Shown: one piece after another, positions 18,227 to 27,034 of the stretch | How the letters are laid out: each line of letters opens with the position of its first letter | Position numbering within the stretch: the first letter of the stretch is position 1 | Source of the DNA: Glycomyces salinus | Lineage (GTDB): Bacteria > Actinomycetota > Actinomycetes > Mycobacteriales > Micromonosporaceae | NCBI RefSeq assembly: GCF_016428645.1 | Contig: NZ_JAELXW010000014.1 | Span: 62,001 to 126,000, forward strand | Direction: 5' to 3' | Length of the DNA: 64,000 nucleotides | Made by a program: the position numbers and the translations under genes | The notes under the pieces: generated by a model | Seen by the model: only the letters and a program-made list of their open reading frames with translations | Told to the model about the DNA's origin: nothing | The model's database searches: none

Positions 18227-18517
18227 CTATTCGACTTCGTCGAAGTGCTCCACGTGGGGCGGCTTCGCGAAGAACGGGCCGATCGCCTCACGCCACTTGC
18301 CGAAGCGATCGGTCTGACGGAAGCCCTGGTCATGGGCCTCAACCGAGTCCCATTCGATGAGCAGGACGAAGCGGCTGGGGGTTTCGATTCCCTGGGTCAT
18401 GCGGATCGACCGCAGGCCGGGGGAGACCGCGACCAGTTCCCGGGCCTGGCGGTAGGCCGCGGCGAACTCGGCTTCGCGGCCGGGAGTGACACTGATTTCA
18501 GCGACTTCGAGAACCAT
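18227..18517 (-). CDS. ABM-domain (antibiotic biosynthesis monooxygenase-like) protein
   Basis: A 96-residue protein with the dimeric ferredoxin-like ABM fold: VLEVAEISVTPGREAEFAAAY strand-helix, SPGLRSIRMTQGIETPSRFVLLIEWDS and the AHDQGFRQTDRFGKWREAIGPFF helix. Relatives include cofactor-free monooxygenases and haem-degrading enzymes, but many have no known reaction. The ATG at 18517 is chosen for domain fit. A GTG at 18535 is an alternative start with AAGGCA before it. The gene stands alone between the TnpB element and terC. Confidence 0.75.
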   Translation of the reverse strand: MVLEVAEISVTPGREAEFAAAYRQARELVAVSPGLRSIRMTQGIETPSRFVLLIEWDSVEAHDQGFRQTDRFGKWREAIGPFFAKPPHVEHFDEVE

Positions 18518-18595
18518 CGAGGGAGCCTCGCACACTGCCTTGACGCCCAGGGAAAACAGACATAGTGTCAGAGAGGGAAGTCACAAATCCGACTG

Positions 18596-18624
18596 ATGAC
18601 ATCCACGCTGGGCGCGTGCATAAT
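18596..18624 (+). promoter_or_regulatory. Sigma-70-type promoter for the terC leader
   Basis: ATGACA (18596-18601), 17 nt, CATAAT (18619-18624). Transcription would begin about 18631, just before the riboswitch-like leader. Confidence 0.45.
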
Positions 18625-18651
18625 GGGCTCCGGCGGACCAAACTTGGTATA

Positions 18652-18752
18652 TGGGGAGTATCCCGCAGCGTTACGCGCTGTTAGCGTCGTCGTCAATGCA
18701 CGAGACCGCAATCGGTCTCCGGTGGCGCTGATCCGAAGGATCGGGAGAGACC
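18652..18752 (+). promoter_or_regulatory. yybP-ykoY (manganese) riboswitch-like leader
   Basis: The leader between promoter and terC has the signatures of this family: GGGGAGTA near the 5' end, GTCAATGCACGAG in the middle and GGGAGAGACCAT at the 3' end. The paired elements are GAGACCG/CGGTCTC and GATCC/GGATC. The family senses Mn2+ and is commonly found upstream of TerC/Alx-type membrane proteins, which matches the gene that follows. A covariance-model search was not possible here. Confidence 0.7.
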
Positions 18753-18785
18753 ATGTGACCCTCCAGGAAGCAGGAAGGCAACACA

Positions 18786-19823
18786 TTGGCACTCCCAGCC
18801 TGGGTCTGGGCCCTGACCATCGCGGTGCTCTGCGCCGTGGTCGTCGTGGACCTCACGCTCGCGATCAGAAATCCCCACCGGCCCAGTATGAAGGAAGCCG
18901 CGATCTGGTCCAGCGTCTACATCGCGGCCGCATTCGTCTTCGCCGGTGCCATCTTCCTGACCCAAGGGGCCACCTTCGGCGGTGAGTTCCTGGCCGGGTT
19001 CCTCACCGAGAAGGCCCTCTCGGTCGACAACCTGTTCGTCTTCCTCCTGATCATCCAGGCGTTCCGCGTGCCCGAGGAACTCCAGTCGCGGGTGCTCCTG
19101 GTCGGCATCGTGCTCTCGATCGTCCTGCGCAGCGTGTTCATCGCCCTCGGCTCGATCCTGATCGCGAACTTCAGCTGGGTCTTCCTGATCTTCGGCGCGA
19201 TCCTCATCTGGACCGCCTGGGGCCTGCTGCGCGGCAGCGGCGAGGAGGAGAGCTACGAGCCCAACCGGTTCATGCGGTGGGCCGAGCGGCGCCTGCGCGT
19301 CGCCCCGGACTACGACCACGGCCGGCTGCTCACGAGAATCGACGGCAGGCGGTTCGTCACCCCGATGATGCTGGCCATGCTCGCGATCGGCTCGACCGAC
19401 ATCCTGTTCGCCCTCGACTCGATCCCGGCGATCTTCGGCCTCACCCAGGAGCCGTACCTGGTGTGGACCGCCACCATCTTCGCGCTGTTCGGTCTGCGGC
19501 AGCTCTACTTCCTGCTGGCCGCCCTGCTCAAGCACCTGGCGTTCCTGGCGCTCGGCCTCTCGGCCATCCTCGGCTGGATCGGCATCAAACTGCTCATCAA
19601 CGGCCTGATCGAATACGAGATCCCGGTGATCAACGACGGCGTGGCGCCGGACCTGGGCCACGTTCCGACCTGGCTCTCGCTGGGCTTCATCGCGGTCGTC
19701 CTGGCCGCGGTCGTGGTGGCGAACTGGATCATGCTCCGCCGCGAGGGCCGGACCTGGGCGGACCTGTTCGCCGACTCGTCGGAGACTAAGCAGCCCGAGC
19801 GCGCAGGCGCCGGCAGGCAGTGA
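18786..19823 (+). CDS. TerC-family membrane protein (Alx/MeeY-like)
   Basis: A 345-residue polytopic membrane protein with about nine helices. Conserved TerC signatures are FLTEKALSVDNLFVFLLI in the first half and AIGSTDILFALDSIPAIFG in the second, each with membrane-embedded acidic residues expected to bind a divalent cation. Characterised relatives export Mn2+, sometimes to supply secreted enzymes. The TTG at 18786 is preceded by GCAGGAAGG at suitable spacing. The riboswitch-like leader implies induction by manganese. The 3' end overlaps the convergent C40-like gene by 38 nt. Confidence 0.9.
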   Translation: MALPAWVWALTIAVLCAVVVVDLTLAIRNPHRPSMKEAAIWSSVYIAAAFVFAGAIFLTQGATFGGEFLAGFLTEKALSVDNLFVFLLIIQAFRVPEELQSRVLLVGIVLSIVLRSVFIALGSILIANFSWVFLIFGAILIWTAWGLLRGSGEEESYEPNRFMRWAERRLRVAPDYDHGRLLTRIDGRRFVTPMMLAMLAIGSTDILFALDSIPAIFGLTQEPYLVWTATIFALFGLRQLYFLLAALLKHLAFLALGLSAILGWIGIKLLINGLIEYEIPVINDGVAPDLGHVPTWLSLGFIAVVLAAVVVANWIMLRREGRTWADLFADSSETKQPERAGAGRQ

Positions 19824-20730
19824 TCCTGCCGAGCTCGGCGTCCTTGATCGACTCGATCACGACCTTGCCGTAGACCGGCGAGGAGAAGATCACTTCGGGC
19901 ACGTCGGCCTGCCCGCGCTCGGCCACGATCGCCGGGGTCCGCGTGTCGCCGCCGTGCTCGAAGAACACCAGGTCGCCGGGCAGGACCTCGTCGAAGTCGA
20001 TCGGCTCGCCGGACTCCAGCAGGTCCTCGCTGAAACGCGGTACGTCGATGCCGACCTGGCGGTTGACGATCCACACCAGGCCGGGGGAGTCGATCCCGTA
20101 GGCGCTGACCCCGCCGTACAGGTACGGGATCTCCATCAGCTGCTGAGCGAGCTTGACCGCGTCGAGGCCGCCGGCGATGAGCGAGGTGGCGGGCGCGTCG
20201 GAATCGCTCGCGGCGCCCGGCACGCCGGCCAGGTCGCGCTGCGGCACCCAGCCGGGCTGCTGCGGCCCCGGAAGCGCCACCGGCACCCAGCCTCGGTAGC
20301 CGGCGCCGACCACCTGGATGCGGGTCCCGAGCGAGACCCCGGGAATCAGGACGTCCCCGCCGGGTTCGTCGCGCACGGCGGTGGCAGTGGCGCTGACCTG
20401 GTACTGGGCCCCCGCGCCGTCGTCCTCGGCGGAGATGGTGAGCTGGTCGGCGGGCACCCAGCCTTCGGCGTCCTGGTCTTCGCAGACGACCTCGGCCCAC
20501 CCGTCCTCGAGCCTCCGCACCTCGACCTCGGTCCCCAGCAGGACCTGGGTTCTGATCCGGCCCTTGAGGCCGTGCGCGCGAATGTCGCTGGTGAGTCTGG
20601 CGACCCAGTCCCGGATGGCCGACGGGACGCCCAGCGCCAGCCTGTCGTCGGGCCCGGGGGCCGTGGGCGAGGTCCACAGGGTGGCGACTGCCACGGCGAT
20701 CAACGCCGGCTGTCCAGGTGCGATCGGCAC
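19786..20730 (-). CDS. NlpC/P60 (C40)-like protein lacking catalytic residues
   Basis: A 314-residue protein with two SH3-like segments (about 55-105 and 105-170, each ending in a GWVP turn) and a C-terminal NlpC/P60-like domain (about 190-310). Active C40 peptidases have GxDCSGLV and a later His in HVGI. Here the equivalents read GIDSPGLV (Ser215) and TPAIVAERG, so Cys and His are both gone. It resembles dipeptidyl-peptidase-VI-type murein enzymes in domain order and may bind cell-wall peptides without cutting them. No clear signal peptide is seen. The GTG at 20730 follows GGAGAGAA. Convergent overlap with terC is 38 nt. Confidence 0.72.
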   Translation of the reverse strand: MPIAPGQPALIAVAVATLWTSPTAPGPDDRLALGVPSAIRDWVARLTSDIRAHGLKGRIRTQVLLGTEVEVRRLEDGWAEVVCEDQDAEGWVPADQLTISAEDDGAGAQYQVSATATAVRDEPGGDVLIPGVSLGTRIQVVGAGYRGWVPVALPGPQQPGWVPQRDLAGVPGAASDSDAPATSLIAGGLDAVKLAQQLMEIPYLYGGVSAYGIDSPGLVWIVNRQVGIDVPRFSEDLLESGEPIDFDEVLPGDLVFFEHGGDTRTPAIVAERGQADVPEVIFSSPVYGKVVIESIKDAELGRITACRRLRARAA

Positions 20731-20952
20731 GGTTGATTCTCTCCGAAGTCTTTTCGGCGGTTTAGTGTTTTTTGTCGCGCGCAGGGGGATCGACCACCGG
20801 CTAGCGCGTTGCAGCAGCACCGACTCCCCAATGTACCAAGAGCAACCGGAACGAGACGGTGCGGCCTTGGGACGCGCTCGAGAACTCCGCTCGCGACGGG
20901 CACCGGAGTAACCGAGAAACTACTACCTCCGTCGATGTGGCAGGATCTTGCC

Positions 20953-22020
20953 ATGCCAGCTGTGAGAGACGCCCTCGAACGCCTGTCCGCCGTTGCTGAC
21001 GCGGGCCTGGACCCGGCCGCCGCCGACCTCGAAGCGGTCCTGTCCTCAGGCGACGACGAGCTGATGGACGTGGTCGCCGCCGCCGCCCGGTTCCGCTTCC
21101 GCCACTTCGGGAACAAGGTCAAGCTCAACTACCTCGTGAACCTCAAGAGCGGGCTGTGCCCCGAGGACTGCGGATACTGCTCGCAGCGGCTGGGCTCGAA
21201 GGCCGACGTGCTCAAGTACACCTGGCTCTCGCCCGAGGAGGCGGCCCGGCAGGCGGCCGCGGGCGTCTCCGGCGGCGCCAGCAGGGTGTGCCTGGTCTCC
21301 AGCGGCCGCGGACCGACCGATATGGACGTCGAGCGGGTCGGGAAGACCATCGCGGCGGTCAAGAACGCCAGCCCCGGCGTCGAGGTCTGCGCGTGCCTGG
21401 GACTGCTCGGTGGCGGCCAGGCCGACCGGCTGGCCGAGCTGGGCGCCGACGCCTACAACCACAACCTCAACACCTCCGAGGACCAGTACGCCGAGATCTG
21501 CTCGACCCATACCTTCGAGGACCGGGTCGAGACCGTCGAGTCGGCCCGGCAAGCGGGCATGTCGCCCTGCTCGGGCCTGATCGCGGGGATGGGGGAGTCC
21601 GACGCCGACCTGGTCGCGGTGGCGCTGGACCTGCGCCGGATCGGATCGGACTCGATTCCGGTGAACTTCCTGCTGCCCTTCGAGGGGACGCCGCTGGAGG
21701 GCCGCTGGGAGCTGGACCCGCGGCGGTGCCTGCGCATCCTGGCGATGGTCCGCCTGGCCAACCCGGCCGCCGAGGTCCGGATCGCCGCCGGCCGCGAGGT
21801 CCACCTGCGCCATCTCCAGGCGCTGGCCCTCCAGGTGGCGAACTCGATCTTCCTGGGCGACTACCTGACCAGCGAGGGCCAGGCCGCCAAGCAGGACCTG
21901 GAGCTGCTGGCCGACGCGGGCATGGAGCCGCTGGGACTGGCCGAGGAGCTGGAGCCGGTGCGTCAGGCGGTCAAGGTCCGCCGGCGCGGTGCGGGCACCG
22001 ACCGGGCCCCGAACGCCTGA
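20953..22020 (+). CDS. bioB: Biotin synthase
   Basis: A 355-residue radical-SAM enzyme that inserts sulfur into dethiobiotin. The 4Fe-4S motif CPEDCGYC is near residue 64. [33 protein letters not shown] and the C-terminal GDYLTSEGQ follow the BioB pattern, including residues around the auxiliary 2Fe-2S cluster. Length matches the family. The ATG at 20953 is preferred, with AGGA 9 nt upstream; further in-frame sequence is not conserved. Other bio genes are not nearby, so it is a lone locus. Confidence 0.94.
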   Translation: MPAVRDALERLSAVADAGLDPAAADLEAVLSSGDDELMDVVAAAARFRFRHFGNKVKLNYLVNLKSGLCPEDCGYCSQRLGSKADVLKYTWLSPEEAARQAAAGVSGGASRVCLVSSGRGPTDMDVERVGKTIAAVKNASPGVEVCACLGLLGGGQADRLAELGADAYNHNLNTSEDQYAEICSTHTFEDRVETVESARQAGMSPCSGLIAGMGESDADLVAVALDLRRIGSDSIPVNFLLPFEGTPLEGRWELDPRRCLRILAMVRLANPAAEVRIAAGREVHLRHLQALALQVANSIFLGDYLTSEGQAAKQDLELLADAGMEPLGLAEELEPVRQAVKVRRRGAGTDRAPNA

Positions 22021-22033
22021 CGCACGGCGGTCC

Positions 22034-23257
22034 TCAGCTGACGGTGACCGTCAGTCGGGAGGGGTTGCCGTCGAAGGCGGCCCCCGACTGGTCCGGCGCG
22101 CCGTCCGGGGTGACGTCGTCGTAGGGGAAGGCGTAGCCGATCGGGGAGTTCGCGTGTACGGCGCGGGCGTAGTGGTTGGTGATCGGGTCGAGGTAGAAGT
22201 CCTCGACCGGCGCGCCGTTCGGCTGGTTCGGGTGGCTGTGCACGGTGCTGCGGTTGAACGCGGCCGCCAGCCGCGCCAGCGCGCCCTTGCGCTCGTCGGT
22301 GTCGGAGGGGATGTTCGCGAACGGCCCGTGGTTGCACGTGAAGACGTCGCGCGAGACTGGCTTGGAGAAGACGGAGCCGTCGTCGAAGACCAGCTGCTCG
22401 CCCTGGACGCGCCCGGTGAGCACGCCGCGGCCGCCCTGGAGGTCCACGGTCAGGTCCTCGCTCCGGTACCGGTCCCATACCTGGTCGACGTAGGGCTCCC
22501 AGTACCCGGCGAAGGGCATGTCGGGCTGCCCGAAGTGGGGGGCCATGATGTTCTGCGGCGACATGACGCGCAGGATCCGCCCGCCGCCGTCGCGCATGAC
22601 CAGTTGGTCCCACGGCTGCCCGTCGGTAGCGGCCTGCTCGGCCAGGTCGGCGGCGATGGCCTCGACCGCCTCCGCCGGTAGCGGGGCAACCCGGTGGTCG
22701 CCGTCGCCTTGGAGCCGGATGCCGATCGGCAGTGCGGTCACCAGGTCGACGTAGCTGACGTTGATGAACAGCTGGACGTCGTTGAAGGTGAACTCGCAGA
22801 ACGAGACGATCTTGCCGAAGTTGGAGTCGGCCTCGTTGTGCAGCGCGGGCTCGACCAGGGCCGGGCCGGGGTTGACGTAGAAGTCGAGCTTGTCCTCGCG
22901 GACGAAGTAGATCCGCGAGCCGTACATGCGCGGCAGCTGGAGGACCACCGGTCCCGAGCCGGGCGCTCCGAGCGGGATCGCGGCGTCCACCGGCAGGGGC
23001 GTCTGGGTGCCCGGCGGCTCCTCGATGTGGTACGGGCTGCCGTCGGGCATCAGCAGCATCATGCGGTCGGTGCCGAATTCGCGGCCGGTGACGTAGGCGT
23101 TGACCGAGGGGGAGTCGGTGTCGTTGACCAGCGCCAGTTCGCAGCTGGTGGGGGCGGCCGAGGCGTCGGGCCCGGCGGCGCCGCGCCACCAGGGGTAGCT
23201 GGCGGCGACCGCGCCGGTTGCCGCCGCTGTGGTGATCAGTGCCCTGCGGGAAACCAT
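22034..23257 (-). CDS. GH64 beta-1,3-glucanase, Tat-exported
   Basis: A 407-residue secreted enzyme that should release oligosaccharides from beta-1,3-glucans such as laminarin or fungal walls. The N-terminus has a twin-arginine signal, SRRALITTAAATGAVAAS. The mature protein matches GH64 throughout: RIYFVREDKLDFYV, CEFTFNDVQLFINVSYVDL with the probable catalytic Glu and Asp, FNRSTVHSHPNQP, and DPITNHYARAVHANSPIGYAFPYDDV near the end. The ATG at 23257 follows GGAGG. It is upstream of and collinear with the LacI gene, suggesting a polysaccharide-use neighbourhood. Confidence 0.88.
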   Translation of the reverse strand: MVSRRALITTAAATGAVAASYPWWRGAAGPDASAAPTSCELALVNDTDSPSVNAYVTGREFGTDRMMLLMPDGSPYHIEEPPGTQTPLPVDAAIPLGAPGSGPVVLQLPRMYGSRIYFVREDKLDFYVNPGPALVEPALHNEADSNFGKIVSFCEFTFNDVQLFINVSYVDLVTALPIGIRLQGDGDHRVAPLPAEAVEAIAADLAEQAATDGQPWDQLVMRDGGGRILRVMSPQNIMAPHFGQPDMPFAGYWEPYVDQVWDRYRSEDLTVDLQGGRGVLTGRVQGEQLVFDDGSVFSKPVSRDVFTCNHGPFANIPSDTDERKGALARLAAAFNRSTVHSHPNQPNGAPVEDFYLDPITNHYARAVHANSPIGYAFPYDDVTPDGAPDQSGAAFDGNPSRLTVTVS

Positions 23258-23369
23258 CGATGACCTCCGTGGTCGAGAATGAAGATCATCAATACATAAC
23301 ATAGTTTCTTTACTATTTGAAGGGGCAATTCGGTACAGAGGCCATCACACAGGGCATTTTGGCTGGTGG

Positions 23370-24401
23370 CTAGCGACCGCCGTAGGGCGCGGCGGTGGAT
23401 TCCCTGTCGACCATCTCGGTGGCCAGCTCCAGTCGCGGCGTTTCGACCTCGTTGCCCGAGGCCAGCTCCAGCACCGTGCGCGCGGCCAGCGCGCCCATCT
23501 CGGCCAGGGGCTGGCGCACCGTCGTCAGCGGCGGCGAGGTCCACCGGGACTCGGGCAGGTCGTCGAAGCCGACCACGCTGACGTGCTCGGGGATGCGCAG
23601 CCCGCGCTGGCGGATCGCCTCATAGGCGCCGAAGGCCATCTGGTCCGAAGAGGCGAAGATCGCCGTGGGCGCGTCGTCGAGGGCCAGCAGCTCCTTGGCC
23701 GCGTCGAAGCCGGACTGGTGGTAGAAGTCCCCGTCGTAGATCAGGGCCCCGTCGTAGGGCAGCCCGGCCGCGTCCAGGGCCGCCCGGTAGCCGTCGAAGC
23801 GGGCCCGGGAGGCCAGGACCTGCTTCGGCCCGTGGATGAAGCCGATCCGGCGGTGTCCCAGCTGGATGAGGTGCTCGGTGGCGGCCAGGCCGCCGGCCCA
23901 GTTGGTGGCCCCGATCGCCGGGGCCTCCATCGTCGGCCCGCCGGCCGGGTCGAGCACGACCATCGGGACCCGCAGGTTCCGCAGCTGCTCGAGGATGGGG
24001 GAGGCCAGGGTGGAGACGACCAGGATGACCCCGTCCGAGGCGCGAGTGCGCAGGTTGTCCAGCCACTGCTCGGTCGAGGCCCGGCGGCGGTGCACGGCCG
24101 AGACCACGGTGCCGACCCCCGCCGCGTGGCAGGCGTCCTCCACGCCGCGGATGATCTCGACCGCCCACGGGCTGTCGAGCTCGTTGAACACCAGGTCGAC
24201 CAGGCGGGCGTTGCGGCCCGGCGTGCGCGTGGAGCGGCGCCGCTGGTAGCCGCGCTCGGTCAGCAGCGCCTCGACTCGCTTGCGGGTCTCGGGGGCCACA
24301 TCGGAGCGTCCGTTGATGACCCGGGAGACCGTGGGCACGCTGACGCCGGCCTCGTCGGCGATGGCGCGGATGGTCACGCGCCCGTGTTCGGCTTCGGTCA
24401 A
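23370..24401 (-). CDS. LacI-family transcriptional regulator
   Basis: A 343-residue repressor. The N-terminal HTH VTIRAIADEAGVSVPTVSRV lies near residues 9-28, then the hinge, then a periplasmic-binding-protein-like ligand domain with SVVGFDDLPESRWTSPPLTTV near the C-terminus. The TTG at 24401 is chosen because GGAGG precedes it by about 5 nt. It is divergent from the GH3 gene, with 272 nt between them holding three palindromes, so it probably represses the GH3-Gfo/Idh-PmoA-cupin genes and itself until a sugar binds. The inducer is unknown. Confidence 0.9.
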   Translation of the reverse strand: MTEAEHGRVTIRAIADEAGVSVPTVSRVINGRSDVAPETRKRVEALLTERGYQRRRSTRTPGRNARLVDLVFNELDSPWAVEIIRGVEDACHAAGVGTVVSAVHRRRASTEQWLDNLRTRASDGVILVVSTLASPILEQLRNLRVPMVVLDPAGGPTMEAPAIGATNWAGGLAATEHLIQLGHRRIGFIHGPKQVLASRARFDGYRAALDAAGLPYDGALIYDGDFYHQSGFDAAKELLALDDAPTAIFASSDQMAFGAYEAIRQRGLRIPEHVSVVGFDDLPESRWTSPPLTTVRQPLAEMGALAARTVLELASGNEVETPRLELATEMVDRESTAAPYGGR

Positions 24402-24479
24402 AGGTCCTCCCCGTGGTCGATACCTTCCAAGGTAGTCGCCCGCATCCTATAGCGAGGTCGCGGGCCTCTCGCGATTTGC

Positions 24480-24492
24480 CCGAAACTTTCGG
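24480..24492. promoter_or_regulatory. Operator-like palindrome 1 (LacI region)
   Basis: CCGAAACTTTCGG, 6+1+6 perfect arms. It lies 78 nt upstream of the lacI start. It resembles the CGAA-N-TTCG dyads described for actinobacterial xylose-type regulators. Confidence 0.4.
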
Positions 24493-24519
24493 AACCATCA
24501 CCGAGCATACGTCTTCGGC

Positions 24520-24527
24520 AAGCGCTT
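24520..24527. promoter_or_regulatory. Operator-like palindrome 2, AAGCGCTT
   Basis: An 8-bp perfect palindrome with the central CG typical of LacI-family operators. A related AACGCTT lies at 27001-27007, before the Gfo/Idh gene. Confidence 0.4.
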
Positions 24528-24606
24528 AATTAGTGCGATACAAACGCTAGAAGTCCCGCGTAATCAATGCTATGGTGTGCCCACCTGCATCGAAACCTAT
24601 CAAAGA

Positions 24607-24619
24607 AGTTTCTGAAACT
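24607..24619. promoter_or_regulatory. Operator-like palindrome 3 (GH3 side)
   Basis: AGTTTCTGAAACT, 6+1+6 perfect arms, 55 nt upstream of the GH3 start. Confidence 0.4.
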
Positions 24620-24673
24620 ATCGGCCCAGATAGCCCCCCAGGTAGCGAATCCCGGGCCCTTGAGTGGAGTGGC

Positions 24674-26980
24674 ATGGACACCGACACCCCCGCAGTGGCG
24701 GCCGAGCGCGCGGCCGGACTGGTCAAGCAGATGACGCTGGAAGAGAAATGCGCGCAGTTGGTCGGCCTGTGGCGCGACGTCGACAGCGACGCCGGGGACA
24801 TGGCGCCGAACCAGAGCGAGCAGATCACCCAGGCCACCGACACCGAGGCCATCGAGCACGGCCTCGGCCAGCTGACCCGCCCGTTCGGCACGGCCGCCGT
24901 CGACCCGGTCGAGGGCGCCGCCCGCCTCGCGGACCTCCAGCGGCGCATCCGCGGCTCGAACCGGTTCGGCATCGCGGCCCTGGTCCACGAGGAGTGCCTG
25001 ACCGGTTTCATGGCACACGGCGCGACGATCTTCCCCACGGCGCTCGCCTGGGGCGCCACCTTCGATCCCGACCTGGTGCGGAAGATGGCCCGCAGCATCG
25101 GGGCGAGCATGCGCGAGGTCGGCGTCCACCAGGGACTCGCCCCGGTCCTCGACGTGGTCTCCGACTCCCGCTGGGGCCGCACCGAGGAGACCATCGGCGA
25201 GGACCCCTACCTGACCGGAACGGTCGGCACCGCCTACGTCGCCGGGATCCAGGAGGGCGGCGTCGTCGCCACTCTCAAGCACTTCGCCGGATACTCGGCC
25301 TCCCTGGCCGGGCGCAACTTCGGACCGGTCAGCATGGGCTCGCGCCAGTTCGCCGAGACCTACCTGACCCCGTTCGAGATGGCCGTGCGCGGCGGCAGGG
25401 CCGGGTCGGCCATGGCCTCCTACGCGGCCAACGACGGCGTGCCCTCCCACGCCAACGACCGCCTCCTCACCGGCGTCCTGCGCGAGGAGTGGGGCTTCGG
25501 CGGAACCCTCGTGGCCGACTACTTCGGCGTCAACTTCCTCAACTCCCTCCACGGCATCGCCGCCGACCGCTCCGAGGCAGGGCGCCTGGCCCTGGCCGCC
25601 GGCGTGGACGTCGAGCTGCCGCAGGTCGACTGCTACGGAAAACCGCTGCTCGAAGCGGTCCGCGCCGGAGTGGTCGACGAGAGCCTGGTAGACCGCGCCG
25701 CCGAGCGGGTGCTGCGCCAGAAGATCGAACTGGGCCTGCTCGACGAGCCGGCCGAGCCGCCCGCCCGCGTCGACCTCGACCCGCCCGAGGCCCGCGACCT
25801 GGCGGCCGAGGCCGCCCGCGGCTCGATCGTGCTGCTGTCCAACGACGGCGCCCTGCCACTGGCGCCCGGGCCGCGCCGCCTGGCCGTGGTCGGGCCCGTC
25901 GCCGACGACCGGGCTGTCATGCTCGGCTGCTACTCCTTCCCCAACCACCACGCCCGCAGCGAACCCGAGGGCGACCACGACCGCTACCCCTACCTCGACC
26001 TGGGGGTCGAGGTCCCCACCGTCCTCGAACGGCTCACCGCCGACCTGCCCGAGGCCGACATCGAGCACGTCGCGGCCGGGACCGTGCTCGACGCCTCCGA
26101 CGCCGACATCGCGGCCGCCGCCGAGGCCGCCTCCGGGGCCGAGCTCGCCATCGTCGCCGTGGGTGACCGGCCGGGCATGTTCGGGCGCGGCACCACCGGC
26201 GAGGGCTGCGACGCCCCCTCGCACGCGCTCCCCGGACGCCAGGCCGAACTGCTCGAAGCGGTCCTGGCCACCGGAACGCCCACCGTGGTCCTGGTGATCT
26301 CCGGCCGCCCCTACGCCCTCGGCGCGTTCGCGGACCGGGCCGCCGCCGTCGTCCAGGCATTCCTGCCCGGTCAGCTCGGCGCGGTCGCCATCAGCGAGGT
26401 GCTCACCGGCTCGCGCGACCCGGAGGGCCGGCTGCCGGTGGGCGTGCCCGCCCGGCCCGACTCGCCCCCGGCCACCTACCTGTCCCCGCAGCTCGCGCGG
26501 CGCAGCGAGGTCTCCTCGGTCGACCCCACCCCGCTGTTCCACTTCGGGCACGGCCTGTCGTACACCGAGTTCTCCTGGGGAGAGCCCACCCTGCTCTCCT
26601 CGGCCGAGATCTCCCCCGACGACGTGGTCGAGGTCGCCGTGGAGGTCCGCAACACCGGCGACCGCGCCGGCGCCGAAGTCGTCCAGGTCTACCTCCACGA
26701 CCCGGTGGCCTCGACGGTCCGGCCCGTGCAGCGCCTGGTCGGATTCGCCAAGCTCCGGCTCGAGGCCGGCCAGTCCGCCGAGGCCCGCTTCGCCGTGCCG
26801 CTCGACCTGGCCGCACTGGTCGGGCCGGACGGGCGCTGGACGATCGAGTCCGGCGCGCTCGAACTGCGCGTGGGCCGTTCGGCCGCGGACATCGCCGGCA
26901 CCGTCTCCGTCGAGGTCACCGAGCCCCGTGTCCTGGAGCCGGGCACAAGGCGACTGGAGACCGCGACCTCTGTCGGATAG
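24674..26980 (+). CDS. GH3 beta-glycosidase
   Basis: A 768-residue cytoplasmic glycoside hydrolase family 3 enzyme (beta-glucosidase or beta-xylosidase type). The N-terminal TIM barrel has MTLEEKCAQLVG, ATLKHFAGY with the K-H-F/H substrate-binding pair, and the nucleophile Asp in GGTLVADYFGVNFL. An alpha/beta sandwich follows (SIVLLSNDGALPLAPG). A C-terminal fibronectin-III-like domain contains VAVEVRNTGDRAGAEVVQVYLHD. The ATG at 24674 is used, with GAGTGGAG upstream; earlier in-frame sequence runs through the palindromes and is not coding. It is first of four collinear genes. Confidence 0.9.
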   Translation: MDTDTPAVAAERAAGLVKQMTLEEKCAQLVGLWRDVDSDAGDMAPNQSEQITQATDTEAIEHGLGQLTRPFGTAAVDPVEGAARLADLQRRIRGSNRFGIAALVHEECLTGFMAHGATIFPTALAWGATFDPDLVRKMARSIGASMREVGVHQGLAPVLDVVSDSRWGRTEETIGEDPYLTGTVGTAYVAGIQEGGVVATLKHFAGYSASLAGRNFGPVSMGSRQFAETYLTPFEMAVRGGRAGSAMASYAANDGVPSHANDRLLTGVLREEWGFGGTLVADYFGVNFLNSLHGIAADRSEAGRLALAAGVDVELPQVDCYGKPLLEAVRAGVVDESLVDRAAERVLRQKIELGLLDEPAEPPARVDLDPPEARDLAAEAARGSIVLLSNDGALPLAPGPRRLAVVGPVADDRAVMLGCYSFPNHHARSEPEGDHDRYPYLDLGVEVPTVLERLTADLPEADIEHVAAGTVLDASDADIAAAAEAASGAELAIVAVGDRPGMFGRGTTGEGCDAPSHALPGRQAELLEAVLATGTPTVVLVISGRPYALGAFADRAAAVVQAFLPGQLGAVAISEVLTGSRDPEGRLPVGVPARPDSPPATYLSPQLARRSEVSSVDPTPLFHFGHGLSYTEFSWGEPTLLSSAEISPDDVVEVAVEVRNTGDRAGAEVVQVYLHDPVASTVRPVQRLVGFAKLRLEAGQSAEARFAVPLDLAALVGPDGRWTIESGALELRVGRSAADIAGTVSVEVTEPRVLEPGTRRLETATSVG

Positions 26981-27034
26981 TATGCAGACAACCCCGAGAA
27001 AACGCTTACAACCCGCTCGTTCCAAGGAGTCATC

